NCBI GenBank assembly: GCA_008330645.1
Contig: VLTN01000104.1
Span: 1-55,818, forward strand
Source: Cafeteria roenbergensis
Taxonomy: Eukaryota > Sar > Bigyra > Bicosoecida > Cafeteriaceae
Length of the DNA: 55,818 nucleotides
Direction of reading: 5' to 3'
Under the pieces are notes generated by a model. The model had not been told where the DNA came from. It did not search any database and saw only the letters and a program-made list of their open reading frames with translations. Within the stretch, counting starts at the first letter, position 1. Every line of letters starts with the position of its first letter. The translations under genes and the position numbers were made by a program. This document shows, one piece after another, positions 31,000 through 41,260 of the stretch.

Positions 31000-33900
31000 A
31001 TGTGGACGCGTATTCAGTTGCTTAGTGCTTTGGCATCGGTGCTAGCCGCGCAGGTGATCGCTGCGTCGGAGACGCGGGCACAAGCTGGTGCTGCTGGAAA
31101 CCAATGCACCGCGCTCCTCGACCCTGATCTGGAGCTCGGTGACAGCGCTGCCGCGCTCTCGGCCTGCGCAGCGTACGTCCAAGACGAGCAGCCGTCCGCT
31201 CGCGAGGTCGCTGCTCTCGCGGCGCGCGCCCGGCGCCTCGGGATGGCCGGCAACACGGAAGCCGCCGACTTTGCCTTGAGCGCAGCGCTAACGCAGCTGT
31301 CTCGGAGAGGCAGCATCCTGGAAGGGGTTCGCCGCGTGGATCAGACTGGAACGGTCGAGCCCACGGAGTGTCTCCCAATCTGGCGCACAATCGAGCACGA
31401 CCGCCAAATGGCACAGACCGACGGCGAGGAGGCGGAGGAGTCTCGCATCCGGCTCAACGCGCTCGCCAACGATTGGCGGCGGGACCACGGTCGCCTCCGG
31501 GCGCTCGGTTCCAACGCTGCTGCCACCGAGGCGAGCCGTGACGCCATCCTGGATCACATTTCCGCCGTCTCGCGAGCCACGGACTGCGACTCGTCCATGG
31601 TCACGTTGGGGGACGGCTCGTGGTTCGACGTCGCGACGCTGAGCAGCGACACTCGCTTCCGCCAGGGCGCCTTGAATGCGCCGCTTCACGGTTGGTTCCT
31701 CACGACCATGCACATTTTCGTGCCCGAGCAGCTGCAAGATTTCTGCGAACGGGCGCCGGCCGACGGCCGAGCCCTTGGTGCTCAGGCGGAGTCCTCGAGC
31801 CCGGGCCCGAGCGCGGTGCTGTGCAGGCTTGCCGACGGTGAGGCCGGCGGAGCGGGCCGTCGCCTGTTCGAGTCCCCGCAGCACCACGCGGACGCAGTGG
31901 AGGCGGCGTTTGCGCACGCTCGGCAACTGTCGCTCAAGGCGCTCAGCAACAAGGACCGGACTCGCGGCCAGCGCACGCGCGTCATGTTTGCCGTGGACTT
32001 CGAGGACCAGCAGTGGACGCCCAGCGCCGACGAGGTGATCCGCGTGTTCAAGCGCGGCGCGCGCGAGACGCAGGCCAAGTACGACCTGATGAGCTACGGC
32101 GCATGGCAAGGCAGCGAAACCGTGCTCCCCACGATTTACCGCGTTGTGAACGCGACCTTTGCCGAGGTCCGTGCCGCAGCAAGCGCGGCGATGCTTCGCT
32201 CGGTCGGAGAATGGATCGTTCAGAACCACCCCGACCCGTCCAAGCGCGTTCGGCTGTCCGACTGGGACCATCAGTCCATCACCTTCCCAGACATCAACAC
32301 CTTCTCGTGGGCCGGGCTGGCCCAGGCGCCGGGTCCTTCGGTGAGCTGCTGGATTCTGCGTGCGCCTGCCAGTGGCGCCTACTCTGTTGCAAACGGCGCG
32401 GCGCGTGCGGCCCGTCGTGTCGCGACTGCTCCCGCTCTGTGGGCTCCGCTCGTGCTTGCCTTGCCCGCAGTCTGGCTCCAGGGGGGCTACCGCGGGGCTG
32501 CCTACGCCGTGATCCATGAGAACGGCCACAACCTCGGCTTGCTTCACGCGGGCTTCCTGACCAATGGCTATGGCAACCAGAACGACAACATGGGGTGCTG
32601 CAAGCGCGGTCACTGGTTCACGCAGCGCAAGGCCGCGCTGCACTGGATCCCCCGGGGAGTCATCGCGGAGGTGGCGCCGTCGGGCGCATCGCCCAGGTGT
32701 CCTCACTGCTCGAGGGGCGGCTCGTTTGCGGTTTGGCCGCACGACGTGGGCGTGCTTCCTCCCGGCTTCGAGTCGTACCCGGTCTTGGGTGCCACGAGCG
32801 ATCCGCCTCGTGGCGACGCCAGTGACGGTTCGCCGGTGACGACACCAGCCCAGCCTGGTGCGACTGTGTTGTCGGTGGTGGTGGCGTCCAACCCGGCGTC
32901 CCATTCTGGTGTCGATGGGCAGGACCAGCTGTGGCTGGATGCCAAGGCGGAAGAGACGGAGACGGGGGCCGGCCAGCTCCTCATGGCGCTGGCCAGGACG
33001 ACGACGTCACAAGTGAAGCAGTCCAGCTACCAGCCCACGTCGTCGCGCAAAAACTGGGGCCAGTCGTCGCTGAGCCGCGGCGATGCCTTCGTGGCGACCA
33101 GCGAGCGCCTGGTGGACATCTCGGGCGTGGCACCCATGTCAGGCGACCGGCTGCTGGATGCCATCGGGGCGGGGTCGCGGCCTGCGATGCTGGTCGAGTC
33201 CCTGACTGAGTTCGAGGCCGTGGCTGCTGGGTTGCTTCCGCCCGGGCAGAGCGGGTCAGCGTCGAACGGCACCTTCGCCGTCGGGGTGGAGCCACAGCCC
33301 AAGCCTGTGCCCAACAACTTTGAAGTCATCCCGGCCGCGACCCGGCCGGAGCTGGTGCAGGACCGCTGCTGGCTTGGGGTGAACGCAACTGCAGGGGCAG
33401 GTCTTGCCACCCTTGACAATGCGGCGTGCTCGTCGATCGTGCGTCCCGTGCGCGTGGGCTTCCTCGGGCCGTCTGGGGAGCGCGCAACGTTGGGCGGTGG
33501 GTGCGATCTGGCCCGCGGGATGCGCTGCGAGGTGGCCCCCAGCACTGGCCACGGCGAGGTGCGGGTGACACCGGGCCAGCCCGTTTCGGAGGGCGCTCCT
33601 GCAGGTCTGGCAGCGCTTGCCTCTGCGCTGTCCGGGCTCGAGTACCACGGCTCGGTGGTGGCCCCGAGCGTAGACGCCCCGGTGGGGGGCTGGACTCCGC
33701 GTCGTCGCCTGTACGCTCCCACGTATGTATCAACGGATGCGAACCTGCTGGTGGTGTCGTGCGCGGAGCCGACGCAGCCTGCCGCCTCGTCGGGCGTGCG
33801 TGTGAGCAGCGAGGACACGTTCGTAGCAGCATACGCCGGAGACTTCCCGGTGCACGAAGTGTCGACGTACGGTGCACAACCGACGTCAGCACTGGGCCCT

Positions 33901-36900
33901 ATCGGATGGGCGCGCGGCGGCCCCAACGGTGTGTCTAAGGTGGCGAGCTCCCTGGGAGTGGACACGAGCGCGATCCAGGGCATGTGCGGGGCGGGGGCTG
34001 GGGCGGCCGCCTTGGTGGTGTCCAGCTCGGGGAACAGCGTGAGCGCGCGCGCCGCCGCCCTTCGCGTCGACGCGGCGTCAGGGAAGCCGTCCACGGTCGT
34101 GGGCGGCCTGCCCTCGGCCTCCGCACACGGCCTACCAGGCTCGCTTCTGCCGTCGCTGCACATCGTGGCTGGCGGGCTTCGCAACAACAGTCTCACGAGG
34201 CCGTGGAGCAGTGCGCCGGTTCCTGAGCGGGGCCAGACAGGCGCAGGTCAGCTGCGGGTGGTGGTGCACGTGATGACGCTTCCAGTGCTGCCGGTCACCC
34301 GTCTCAGGTTCAGCAACGGAGTCGTGCTCAGGGGAGACTACCTTTTGGACGTCAGTGCTGGGCTTGCAAACGGCAGGCATATTTGGTTCAGGGAGTCCAA
34401 CCCAACCCATCGGCTCTTCTTCACGGGGACGACGTGGCGAACAGCCAACAACCCAGGGGACAACTGGTGGTGGGACAATGTTCTTCCCACTGCGAACAGC
34501 CCGCAAGGAGACACAGCACTGGCGATCAACAATGTCAAGGGCATCTCCGTGCAGCCGGTATGCTCAAGTGGCTTGGTGTTCCGGGCTTCGCTTCGAATCG
34601 GCTCAGCCCCCTTCGCTGTGCTTGGCGCATGCGAGACGTGCCCATCGGGACGCCAAGGGAGCGACACAGGGACTTGCGACTGCCCTGCTGGCCACCAGCC
34701 GTTGACACCAAACTCGGCGACATCTTCCTGCGTGCCCTGTCCCGTGGGCACGTACAAGTCTTCGCCGGGCAATGGTGCGTGCTCTGCTTGCCCTGACGGC
34801 AAGCCAACGGCGTCGAGCGGCGCAGCCGACAGCTCGGCTTGCGATTCGTCCAAGGACTCAAAACTCCCGTGGGACATCCGCGCCGATGCAGCGACGCCTG
34901 GCCTGATGGGAGTCAGCAACGCAACATCCCTTGTCAGCCCTGCCGTCGTGCCAGTGGCTTTGGTTGCCACGTCATCTGACGGCGTTGCCTCAGCGCCAGG
35001 CCGAGTGCGTGGCAACCATGGCTGGTGCCGAGTCCTTCATGCGTCCGGCTTCATCAACGTCCCGGGAAACAACGCGTGGTGGAAGCGAGAAGCAGGGGTG
35101 TCGTATGGCGCTCGGCCCGTGTACGAGCGGAGCAGCGGCGGGCACTGGCTGAGGTCCAAGGCCGATTCAGAGCTTCTGAATGAGGGGGGGCCTTGGTCAA
35201 CGTACAGCGAGGCAAGCCATGCGTCCCCTCGCTGGTGGAAGCAGCTCTCGGAGGCGACGGGCGAAGCCGTGTCGCTCGCCCCGTTCATCCACATGGTCTC
35301 TGATCAGTCGTCCACCGCTGCCCAGCGCGCCTGGCAGGACAGGTCCTGGTGGGACAAGGACTGGGGCGCGGCCCAAGTGTCGTTCCGCTGCGTCTGCAAC
35401 GATGCCGACCCCTTTGCCGACACGGCGCCAGACTCCCACCCTTGCGTCGACCCTGCGACGCTCGGCGCAGTGCCGTCCGGCTTCACCATCACTCACTCGC
35501 CCACCTGCGGGCAAGGCTACAAGCTCCAGGACGGCAACTGCGTGGACGTGGACGAGTGCGCCACGCTGCCGTCGCCGTGCGGGACTGTGGGGTGTGTGAA
35601 CTCCGAGGGCTCGTTCCACTGCTCCTGCCCGGCTGGGATGGCGGGCCTGGACGTCGCGCCCGACCTGTGCAGGCCGTGCCCGGCAGGAACGTTCGCCGAC
35701 GCGGCGCTGGGCAGGTGCAACCGCTGTCCCTCGGGCTCCACCGCGCCCGCAGGCACAGCAGGCATCGAGGGGTGCAACTGCTTGGCGGGTCACTTCCGCG
35801 CGTCGGGGGCCCCGGCGAGCGCCTCGTGCGTCGCGCCGGACACGTCGGTGCTGTCGATTCCAGGGTCGGCCGCGGCGGTGTTCGTGTCCGCGCCTGCGCT
35901 CCTGCCCGCTGCAGCGGGGTCGCTCAAGTCGTCGCTGGGACTGAGCGGCGTGAAGCTGGAGGCCGCCCAGCTCGGGATGAGCACTCTGGGGTCCGCGGCG
36001 CATGCGTCGCTCGGGGCGGGTCTGACGTCTGCGCCGTTCATGTGGGGGGCGCTGGCGAGCAGCGAGAGCGGGCAGTCGTGCTTGCCGGCAGTGACGGGGG
36101 GCGCCGACGCGGAGGTGGCGCCCTGGTGGGTCGGGCACCCGTCTGCCTCGCTGAGCGGCTTCGCCATGTCGCCGTCGACGGCGGGAACCAACGCGCTGGC
36201 GCGCGCGTCCGGCATCGTCGGGAACAGGTCGAGCGCCTTGCTGGTCCGCCCTGAGGACGCGGACCGGGACGGCAGCGAGGTGGATGTGCGAACGGGCCGT
36301 CTTCCGGCCGGGCTGGGCGCGCTCGCGGACTTGGACGCGTTCGCAATGCACCCAGGTCCGCGGCCGTCGACGTCGGCCCGTTCCGGGTGCTGGAACGCGT
36401 CGTTCATCCTGCCGCCGCCCGTGTCGGAGCGGCTGCGTGCGGGCTTCGTGCCGATGTCAGCCACCGACAGTGCGCTTCGGCGCGCGATCGGCGCAAGCAA
36501 GGGACTCGAGGCGGTGGTGCGGTCCGGCGTCCCGCTGCTGCGCAGGCAGTCCGAAGTGCCGGCCAGCGCGTCGGGCCTGCTCTTCGCCCGGCCTGCATCA
36601 GCTGAGCGCCAGGCATTCGACGGGCCTGTGCTCGCTGTGGGGGCGACTCCGCACGACGACGGGTGGCGCGTGGCGGCGGCGGTGGCTCCGCAGTCGACGT
36701 CTCACAGCCTGGCCGTGAACGGGTCGTCGTGGCATGCATCTGCGGCCGTGCCGTCGACGCTGGGCCTGGGCCTGACGCGCGTGTTCGACTCGGAGAGCGG
36801 CGAGTTCGAGCTGGCCGCGCGGGCCAGGGGCTCCGCGGGCCGGTCGGCGGCGGAGGCAGAGGCCACGTCGTCTGTGTCCAACACGGTGGGGATGCCTCGC

Positions 36901-39714
36901 GGCAGGGCGGTGGTCCGCGACGCGTTTGCTGGCCCGAGCTGCGTGACGCTGGCGGGCCCGGGCGGGCTCGCTCGAGCTGCGTGCGGCGAGGGCGCGTTCC
37001 TCGCGCAGGGGTGTGACGCTGTGCTCGGGGACGGCGCGGGCGCGGGCGGGCGCGCGGGAGAGCTGCCAGTGCGCTCGCCAGTGCCGTCGGGCGCGTGCCA
37101 GACGTGCCGGAGCTGCGGCGCGGGGGAGGTCGAGGTCAGCCCCTGCACGCCGCTTGCGGACGCAGTGTGCCGCAGCGGGTCGCTTCCGCTCTCGGCGGCA
37201 GGCCGCTGCTCTGCCGTGCCGCAGGCATGCGGCGAGACCAGCGCGTGCGGCAGGTGCGCGGCAGGCATGTGGTGCGCCGCGGCGGGCGACTGCGCGGCGG
37301 GTCACTCGTGCGTGATGGCGCCTGCTAGCGAGGCGTCGACGCGCCGCCTGCAGGCCGCGGGCGCGCCGGAGGGGCGCAGTGGGGTGTGTCTGCCGCTGGC
37401 TGCGTCGTCGTCGGCTGCGTCGGTGGTGAACGCCTCGACTCCAGAGTCGATGCGGCGGGGCGCGGCGGGGTCCGTGGTGTCGCCACCGCTGCGCGAGGGT
37501 CAGCTGGCGGCGCTGGTGGTGTCGGGCCCGGGACTGACGGCCCGCGACTTCGGCCCTCTCCGCCACCGGCTTGCGGTGGAGCGCGCTCTGCGTTGGTCCA
37601 TCCGCGCGCGCCTCGCGGGCCGGGCGGACGCGATGGTGCAGCTTGTTGCTGCTGTGGAGGGGGGACCCCGCACTTCGGCGATGCTGACGCACGTGGGGGC
37701 GCTCATCAACGCGGGCTCGGCGGCGCTGGCGCCTGCGGACTTGTCGAGCCTGGTGGCGGCGCACTCGTCGGAGGGGTCGACGGACGCGGACATTGCGTCT
37801 GCGGCCGACGCGTTCGGAGTGTCCAGCCGTCCGGAGGGCCCGGGCGGGATGCCACAGGGTCTGCCGTCGAACCTGACGGAGGCAGCGGTCCAGTCCAGCG
37901 GCCCTGGGAGCCGCGCGGTGGTCCTGCTGATGCGGGTGCTTGCTCTGGCGCCGCCGTCGATGGGCCCGGACGTGGGCCAGCACCCGAGGCTGATGGTGCC
38001 GCCGGTGGGGCAAGATGGGGGCGCGCCGCTGCGGTCGGCGTCCGGGGCCGCGGCCGGGATCGCGTCGAGCGCAGCGGCTGCCTCGGCAGTCCGGGCAGCG
38101 CTCACGGCGGCGATATCCGACGTGTCGACGGCCGGGTCCATAGCCTCGATGGCACGGGGGCTGCTGTCGGGCTCGTCGGCCGCAGAGGCGTCGCTGGCGT
38201 CGCGTCTGATCTCCACGGTTGCCGGATCGCCCCCACTGCTTCCTGACCCATCTGCTGACTCCGGGGGCCGTGGCTCCTGGGAGGAGGCCCGAGTCGCGTT
38301 TGCGTTCGAGACTGGTGCGGGGGCGACTGCTGCGTTCGAGGCCACGCGGCGCGAGGGCTGCAAGCTTGAAGACGCAGAGACAGTCGGTGGCGCGGCTCCC
38401 GCGGCGGTCGCTTGCCTCTGGGCACCGAGCCCTTCCCCGGCCCCTTCCACCGCTCCGACCTCCTCTGTCTCCCCGCGCCCGGCCTCGGGGTCTTCTCTGC
38501 CTTCCCCGTCGCCGTCCTCGTCGCCTCAGCCTGTCGCGTGCAGGCTGTCCGAGGTCCGCACCTCCAACTGCAGCAAGTCCTGCGGCGACGGCGGCTACCA
38601 GTACCAGTTCCGCAGGATTCTCGGCCTTCCAGCCCACGGCGGGGCAGCCTGCCCGGAGCCTGCGCAGCTCGTGACCAAGACTGTCTGCCCGTCGTCCGTT
38701 TCCAGCTCGTTCTCTGCCTGCCCGGCCAACGACCCTTGCACCGTTGCGCGTCCGACGTGCGGCGCCTTGGCGGGGGCCTGCAGCCTGTGCCCGTCCGGGA
38801 GGAGGTGCGCAAGCAGCGGCGACTGCTTCGCCGGCCTGGTGTGCCGCTCGCGGGCGTCGGGGTCCGGCGTCCAGGTGTGTTTGGCTCCGCTTCCATCGCC
38901 TCGTCCGGGTGCTCGGCAGCGTCCGATCGATGAGACGCTTCCGCCGCTGGGCGACGTCGTGTCGGGCAAGTCTGGCAGCGACGTGACGGTTCGGCAGCCT
39001 GCGGCGAGCGACTCGGCGGACGGAGTCGTCGTGCAGGTGACGCTTCGCTTCGGCTCCTGGGCTGCGCTCAGCTCTGCCAAGGCCATGGCAGCCATCCGCA
39101 CGACGCTCATGGAGCTGGTGAGAGCCATGGGGCTCCCTGCCGGAGCCACAGTGAAGATCGACCTCGTCGTGCAGGACGACAGCGGGGCCGGGAGCAGCGG
39201 TCGGCGTCTGCAGGCTGGCGGCGCATCTGCGCTCGCTGTCGTGGGCGTGGATCTCAACCAGACCTCCAGCGACGACCCCGCGTTCGGCTCGTCGGTGTCG
39301 GCTGCCTCTCGGCTCGGGGCGAGCGTGGCGCAGCAGCTGGGCTCCACGTCGGGGACGGTGGGGGCGGCCCTGCTCTCGGCGATCATCGAGGCGGACCCGG
39401 CGGCGGCGGAGGGCGGTGTGAGCGTGGACGCGGACGCCCGGTACGCTGTGCTAGCGGCGTCGGACGGGGCCGTGGTGGCAGGCTCGGAAGACGTGATGTC
39501 GTCGCAGGACGGCGGAGGCGGCGGAGGCGGCGGGGACGCGGATCCGTCCGTTCTGGGAGCTGCGCTTGGCGGGGGGCTGGGTGCGCTGGCGCTGCTGCTG
39601 GGGATTCTGGCCGCGTTTCACTTTTGCAGGAACAAGACAGCCAAGCCCGTGTCGCCGAAATCTGCCGCGGCGCCGGCTGAGCTGGCGAGCAGGGCTGGCG
39701 CGCAGAATGCGTGA
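31000..39714 (+). CDS. Metzincin B: tandem paralogue of metzincin A
   Basis: It begins at 31000 with a signal peptide (MWTRIQLLSALASVLAAQVIAAS) unrelated to that of A. From about 31112 the DNA is almost identical to A, including the M11 core, HENGHNLGLLH (about 32515), Met-turn, EGF and TSP1-like domains, and TM helix (VLGAALGGGLGALALLLGILAAF). The frame is open from 31000 to 39714 (2,904 aa) without splicing. The equivalent of A's 130-nt intron (32341-32470) is retained in frame because B has GGG where A has GGGG just before the donor. If that G is a sequencing loss, the spliced protein is 2,861 aa. B differs strongly from A in the paired modules at about 34300-35270, in a much shorter Ser/Pro stalk (about 38420-38540), in about 20 codons near 39060-39130, and in the cytoplasmic tail. 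B stays open through the G6 run at 37659-37664 where A is broken. Confidence 0.88.
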   Translation: MWTRIQLLSALASVLAAQVIAASETRAQAGAAGNQCTALLDPDLELGDSAAALSACAAYVQDEQPSAREVAALAARARRLGMAGNTEAADFALSAALTQLSRRGSILEGVRRVDQTGTVEPTECLPIWRTIEHDRQMAQTDGEEAEESRIRLNALANDWRRDHGRLRALGSNAAATEASRDAILDHISAVSRATDCDSSMVTLGDGSWFDVATLSSDTRFRQGALNAPLHGWFLTTMHIFVPEQLQDFCERAPADGRALGAQAESSSPGPSAVLCRLADGEAGGAGRRLFESPQHHADAVEAAFAHARQLSLKALSNKDRTRGQRTRVMFAVDFEDQQWTPSADEVIRVFKRGARETQAKYDLMSYGAWQGSETVLPTIYRVVNATFAEVRAAASAAMLRSVGEWIVQNHPDPSKRVRLSDWDHQSITFPDINTFSWAGLAQAPGPSVSCWILRAPASGAYSVANGAARAARRVATAPALWAPLVLALPAVWLQGGYRGAAYAVIHENGHNLGLLHAGFLTNGYGNQNDNMGCCKRGHWFTQRKAALHWIPRGVIAEVAPSGASPRCPHCSRGGSFAVWPHDVGVLPPGFESYPVLGATSDPPRGDASDGSPVTTPAQPGATVLSVVVASNPASHSGVDGQDQLWLDAKAEETETGAGQLLMALARTTTSQVKQSSYQPTSSRKNWGQSSLSRGDAFVATSERLVDISGVAPMSGDRLLDAIGAGSRPAMLVESLTEFEAVAAGLLPPGQSGSASNGTFAVGVEPQPKPVPNNFEVIPAATRPELVQDRCWLGVNATAGAGLATLDNAACSSIVRPVRVGFLGPSGERATLGGGCDLARGMRCEVAPSTGHGEVRVTPGQPVSEGAPAGLAALASALSGLEYHGSVVAPSVDAPVGGWTPRRRLYAPTYVSTDANLLVVSCAEPTQPAASSGVRVSSEDTFVAAYAGDFPVHEVSTYGAQPTSALGPIGWARGGPNGVSKVASSLGVDTSAIQGMCGAGAGAAALVVSSSGNSVSARAAALRVDAASGKPSTVVGGLPSASAHGLPGSLLPSLHIVAGGLRNNSLTRPWSSAPVPERGQTGAGQLRVVVHVMTLPVLPVTRLRFSNGVVLRGDYLLDVSAGLANGRHIWFRESNPTHRLFFTGTTWRTANNPGDNWWWDNVLPTANSPQGDTALAINNVKGISVQPVCSSGLVFRASLRIGSAPFAVLGACETCPSGRQGSDTGTCDCPAGHQPLTPNSATSSCVPCPVGTYKSSPGNGACSACPDGKPTASSGAADSSACDSSKDSKLPWDIRADAATPGLMGVSNATSLVSPAVVPVALVATSSDGVASAPGRVRGNHGWCRVLHASGFINVPGNNAWWKREAGVSYGARPVYERSSGGHWLRSKADSELLNEGGPWSTYSEASHASPRWWKQLSEATGEAVSLAPFIHMVSDQSSTAAQRAWQDRSWWDKDWGAAQVSFRCVCNDADPFADTAPDSHPCVDPATLGAVPSGFTITHSPTCGQGYKLQDGNCVDVDECATLPSPCGTVGCVNSEGSFHCSCPAGMAGLDVAPDLCRPCPAGTFADAALGRCNRCPSGSTAPAGTAGIEGCNCLAGHFRASGAPASASCVAPDTSVLSIPGSAAAVFVSAPALLPAAAGSLKSSLGLSGVKLEAAQLGMSTLGSAAHASLGAGLTSAPFMWGALASSESGQSCLPAVTGGADAEVAPWWVGHPSASLSGFAMSPSTAGTNALARASGIVGNRSSALLVRPEDADRDGSEVDVRTGRLPAGLGALADLDAFAMHPGPRPSTSARSGCWNASFILPPPVSERLRAGFVPMSATDSALRRAIGASKGLEAVVRSGVPLLRRQSEVPASASGLLFARPASAERQAFDGPVLAVGATPHDDGWRVAAAVAPQSTSHSLAVNGSSWHASAAVPSTLGLGLTRVFDSESGEFELAARARGSAGRSAAEAEATSSVSNTVGMPRGRAVVRDAFAGPSCVTLAGPGGLARAACGEGAFLAQGCDAVLGDGAGAGGRAGELPVRSPVPSGACQTCRSCGAGEVEVSPCTPLADAVCRSGSLPLSAAGRCSAVPQACGETSACGRCAAGMWCAAAGDCAAGHSCVMAPASEASTRRLQAAGAPEGRSGVCLPLAASSSAASVVNASTPESMRRGAAGSVVSPPLREGQLAALVVSGPGLTARDFGPLRHRLAVERALRWSIRARLAGRADAMVQLVAAVEGGPRTSAMLTHVGALINAGSAALAPADLSSLVAAHSSEGSTDADIASAADAFGVSSRPEGPGGMPQGLPSNLTEAAVQSSGPGSRAVVLLMRVLALAPPSMGPDVGQHPRLMVPPVGQDGGAPLRSASGAAAGIASSAAAASAVRAALTAAISDVSTAGSIASMARGLLSGSSAAEASLASRLISTVAGSPPLLPDPSADSGGRGSWEEARVAFAFETGAGATAAFEATRREGCKLEDAETVGGAAPAAVACLWAPSPSPAPSTAPTSSVSPRPASGSSLPSPSPSSSPQPVACRLSEVRTSNCSKSCGDGGYQYQFRRILGLPAHGGAACPEPAQLVTKTVCPSSVSSSFSACPANDPCTVARPTCGALAGACSLCPSGRRCASSGDCFAGLVCRSRASGSGVQVCLAPLPSPRPGARQRPIDETLPPLGDVVSGKSGSDVTVRQPAASDSADGVVVQVTLRFGSWAALSSAKAMAAIRTTLMELVRAMGLPAGATVKIDLVVQDDSGAGSSGRRLQAGGASALAVVGVDLNQTSSDDPAFGSSVSAASRLGASVAQQLGSTSGTVGAALLSAIIEADPAAAEGGVSVDADARYAVLAASDGAVVAGSEDVMSSQDGGGGGGGGDADPSVLGAALGGGLGALALLLGILAAFHFCRNKTAKPVSPKSAAAPAELASRAGAQNA
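31112..39714 (+). repeat. Tandem duplication, unit 2 (metzincin B)
   Basis: Second unit of the tandem duplication. Only about 180 bp of non-homologous sequence separate the stop of A from the start codon of B, too short for more than a compact promoter. Confidence 0.9.
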
Positions 39715-39916
39715 CTTTCGCGCTTGGTTTGTCGTTTCTCCACCGTTTGAGTTTTGGTTTCGCTCTTCAGGACTGCTCAGTGCCCCGAGTGCTGGCGTGG
39801 GTCTTGCTTGCAAGCTTCCCCGACGCTGCGTTCCAACAACAGAGTTCCCGCTACGCTGGAGGCGCCGGCAGAGCCGCGGTTTGCTGGCTTGCAAGTGTCG
39901 GCCCGCACTCTTTGCC

Positions 39917-41068
39917 ATGCCTCGCCGTCAGGGCGCGTCTGGACGGGTTCCGGCCCATCAGAACACCCACAAGTTTCATCACAATGCGAACAGCAAGTAC
40001 ACAAAGACCGTGAGCCCGGAGGCCAGCGATGCGGACTCGTTGCACCAGAACGCGCCCGAATGAATCACGTGGACTTGCGTGACCCTCCCCCGCCGTGCGT
40101 GCATCGCCAACCGACGTGGCGCAGGTGCTCGCAATCTCCAATACCGGCGTTTGCCGCCGGTGCTACGAGCAGATCGAGTGGCGAAAGCGGTACCGCAAGT
40201 ACAAGCCCCTCAAGACGCCAGGAAAGTGGTGAGTGCGTGCTCGAGATGAGGGGCAATTCGGGCGCTGATTCCATCGAGCCAGCCTGCCCTGGCAAAGCGC
40301 TGGACCTGAGCGGGGCAGCGCTGCTGGCCTTCTCGCGATGGTCATGCCTGGGCGAGGCAGCGTTTGTGAGCCATCAAGCCTCTCCTCCGGCTCCTATTTC
40401 CCGCCCCTTGCCGCGCCCGCCCATGCCATTGCAGCACCAAGTGCTCCGAGCGCACTGTCTTGCGCGCATATCACACCCTCTGCGCGGCGTGTGGCGAGCG
40501 TAAGGGCTTTTGCTGCAAATGCCAAGGCCCCATCGATGCCGAGCTGACGCCAAAGGACGGCGGTGCGGCACGTGCGGCTGGGGAGGAGGAGGGGGGTGAC
40601 GACGTCAAGGGCGACGCGGAGGCGCATGGTCTCGAAGCCGAGACTGCCCCTGAAAGCGGCGCTGGTGCGGCCGCTGCCGCGGCAGCCAGCTCCGGTGCCT
40701 CCGAGGCCATGCTTCCGACGGGAGGCTATGCCACCAAGCCCCAGGCGATTCAAGACGCCGAGGCAGAGCTGGAGGACTTGTACGCGAGCTCGTGCGGCCT
40801 GCGTGAGCGCAAGCGCCGCTCCAGGATACGCGTGCTAGAGCGCCAGCTTGGCCAGCGGGAGGAGGCGGCCTCGTATGCGGCTGATGCGATTGCCGAAGAA
40901 GACGCCGCCACGGTGGACGAGGCGGATGGCGGTTCAGAGGGCGATGCCGAAGAGGGCGATGCCGAAGAGGGCGATGCCGAAGAGGGCGCGGGCGAGGAAG
41001 CTGCTGGTGCTGAAGCCGACGAGGCGGACGAAGGCGAGGCGTCCACAGCGGGGGGGCCGAGTGAGTAG
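39917..41068 (+). CDS. C9orf85-like DUF2039 zinc-ribbon protein, three exons
   Basis: Homologue of human C9orf85, a small conserved eukaryotic protein of uncertain function. Exons are 39917-40009, 40125-40228 and 40435-41068 (introns 115 and 206 nt; GTGAG donors, CAG acceptors), giving 276 aa. Splicing builds the family pattern: a basic start with HQNTHKFHHN; GVCRRCYEQIEWRKRYRKYKPL; then CTKCSERTV...YHTLCAACGERKGFCCKC. The CxxC pairs form two probable zinc ribbons. The first Cys of CTKC is completed across the exon 2/3 junction, which confirms both splice sites. Human C9orf85 is about 180 aa; the extra length here is an acidic C-terminal tail with a 15-bp coding repeat (three copies from 40937). 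It is convergent with the ThrRS gene. Confidence 0.88.
40937..40988 (+). repeat. 15-bp coding minisatellite in the DUF2039 tail
   Basis: Three direct copies of gagggcgatgccgaa encode repeated acidic pentapeptides (EGDAE). The unit length keeps frame. Confidence 0.85.
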
Positions 41069-41260
41069 AGGCTGCCCCTCGATTGGCGCTCGCGAGCTTG
41101 GCTGCGCCATCCGTGTGTGTGCGTGCGTGTGTGTGGTCATGGGCCCGGTTCATTGAAGAGACTGCAAGCACGGCAGCTGCGGCGCTGCCGCACGGGGGTC
41201 ACATTGTTTTGCAATGCTGATGCGAGGGGCTGCCCACCGAGCGGAAGCAAAGCGACGCGA

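Noticed and set aside
22048-39386. Many antisense ORFs across metzincins A and B (for example a minus-strand frame ending at 31288)
   Set aside because: They are mirror frames of GC-rich coding DNA, present in both copies at the same places, with Arg/His/Ala-rich composition and no recognisable domains.
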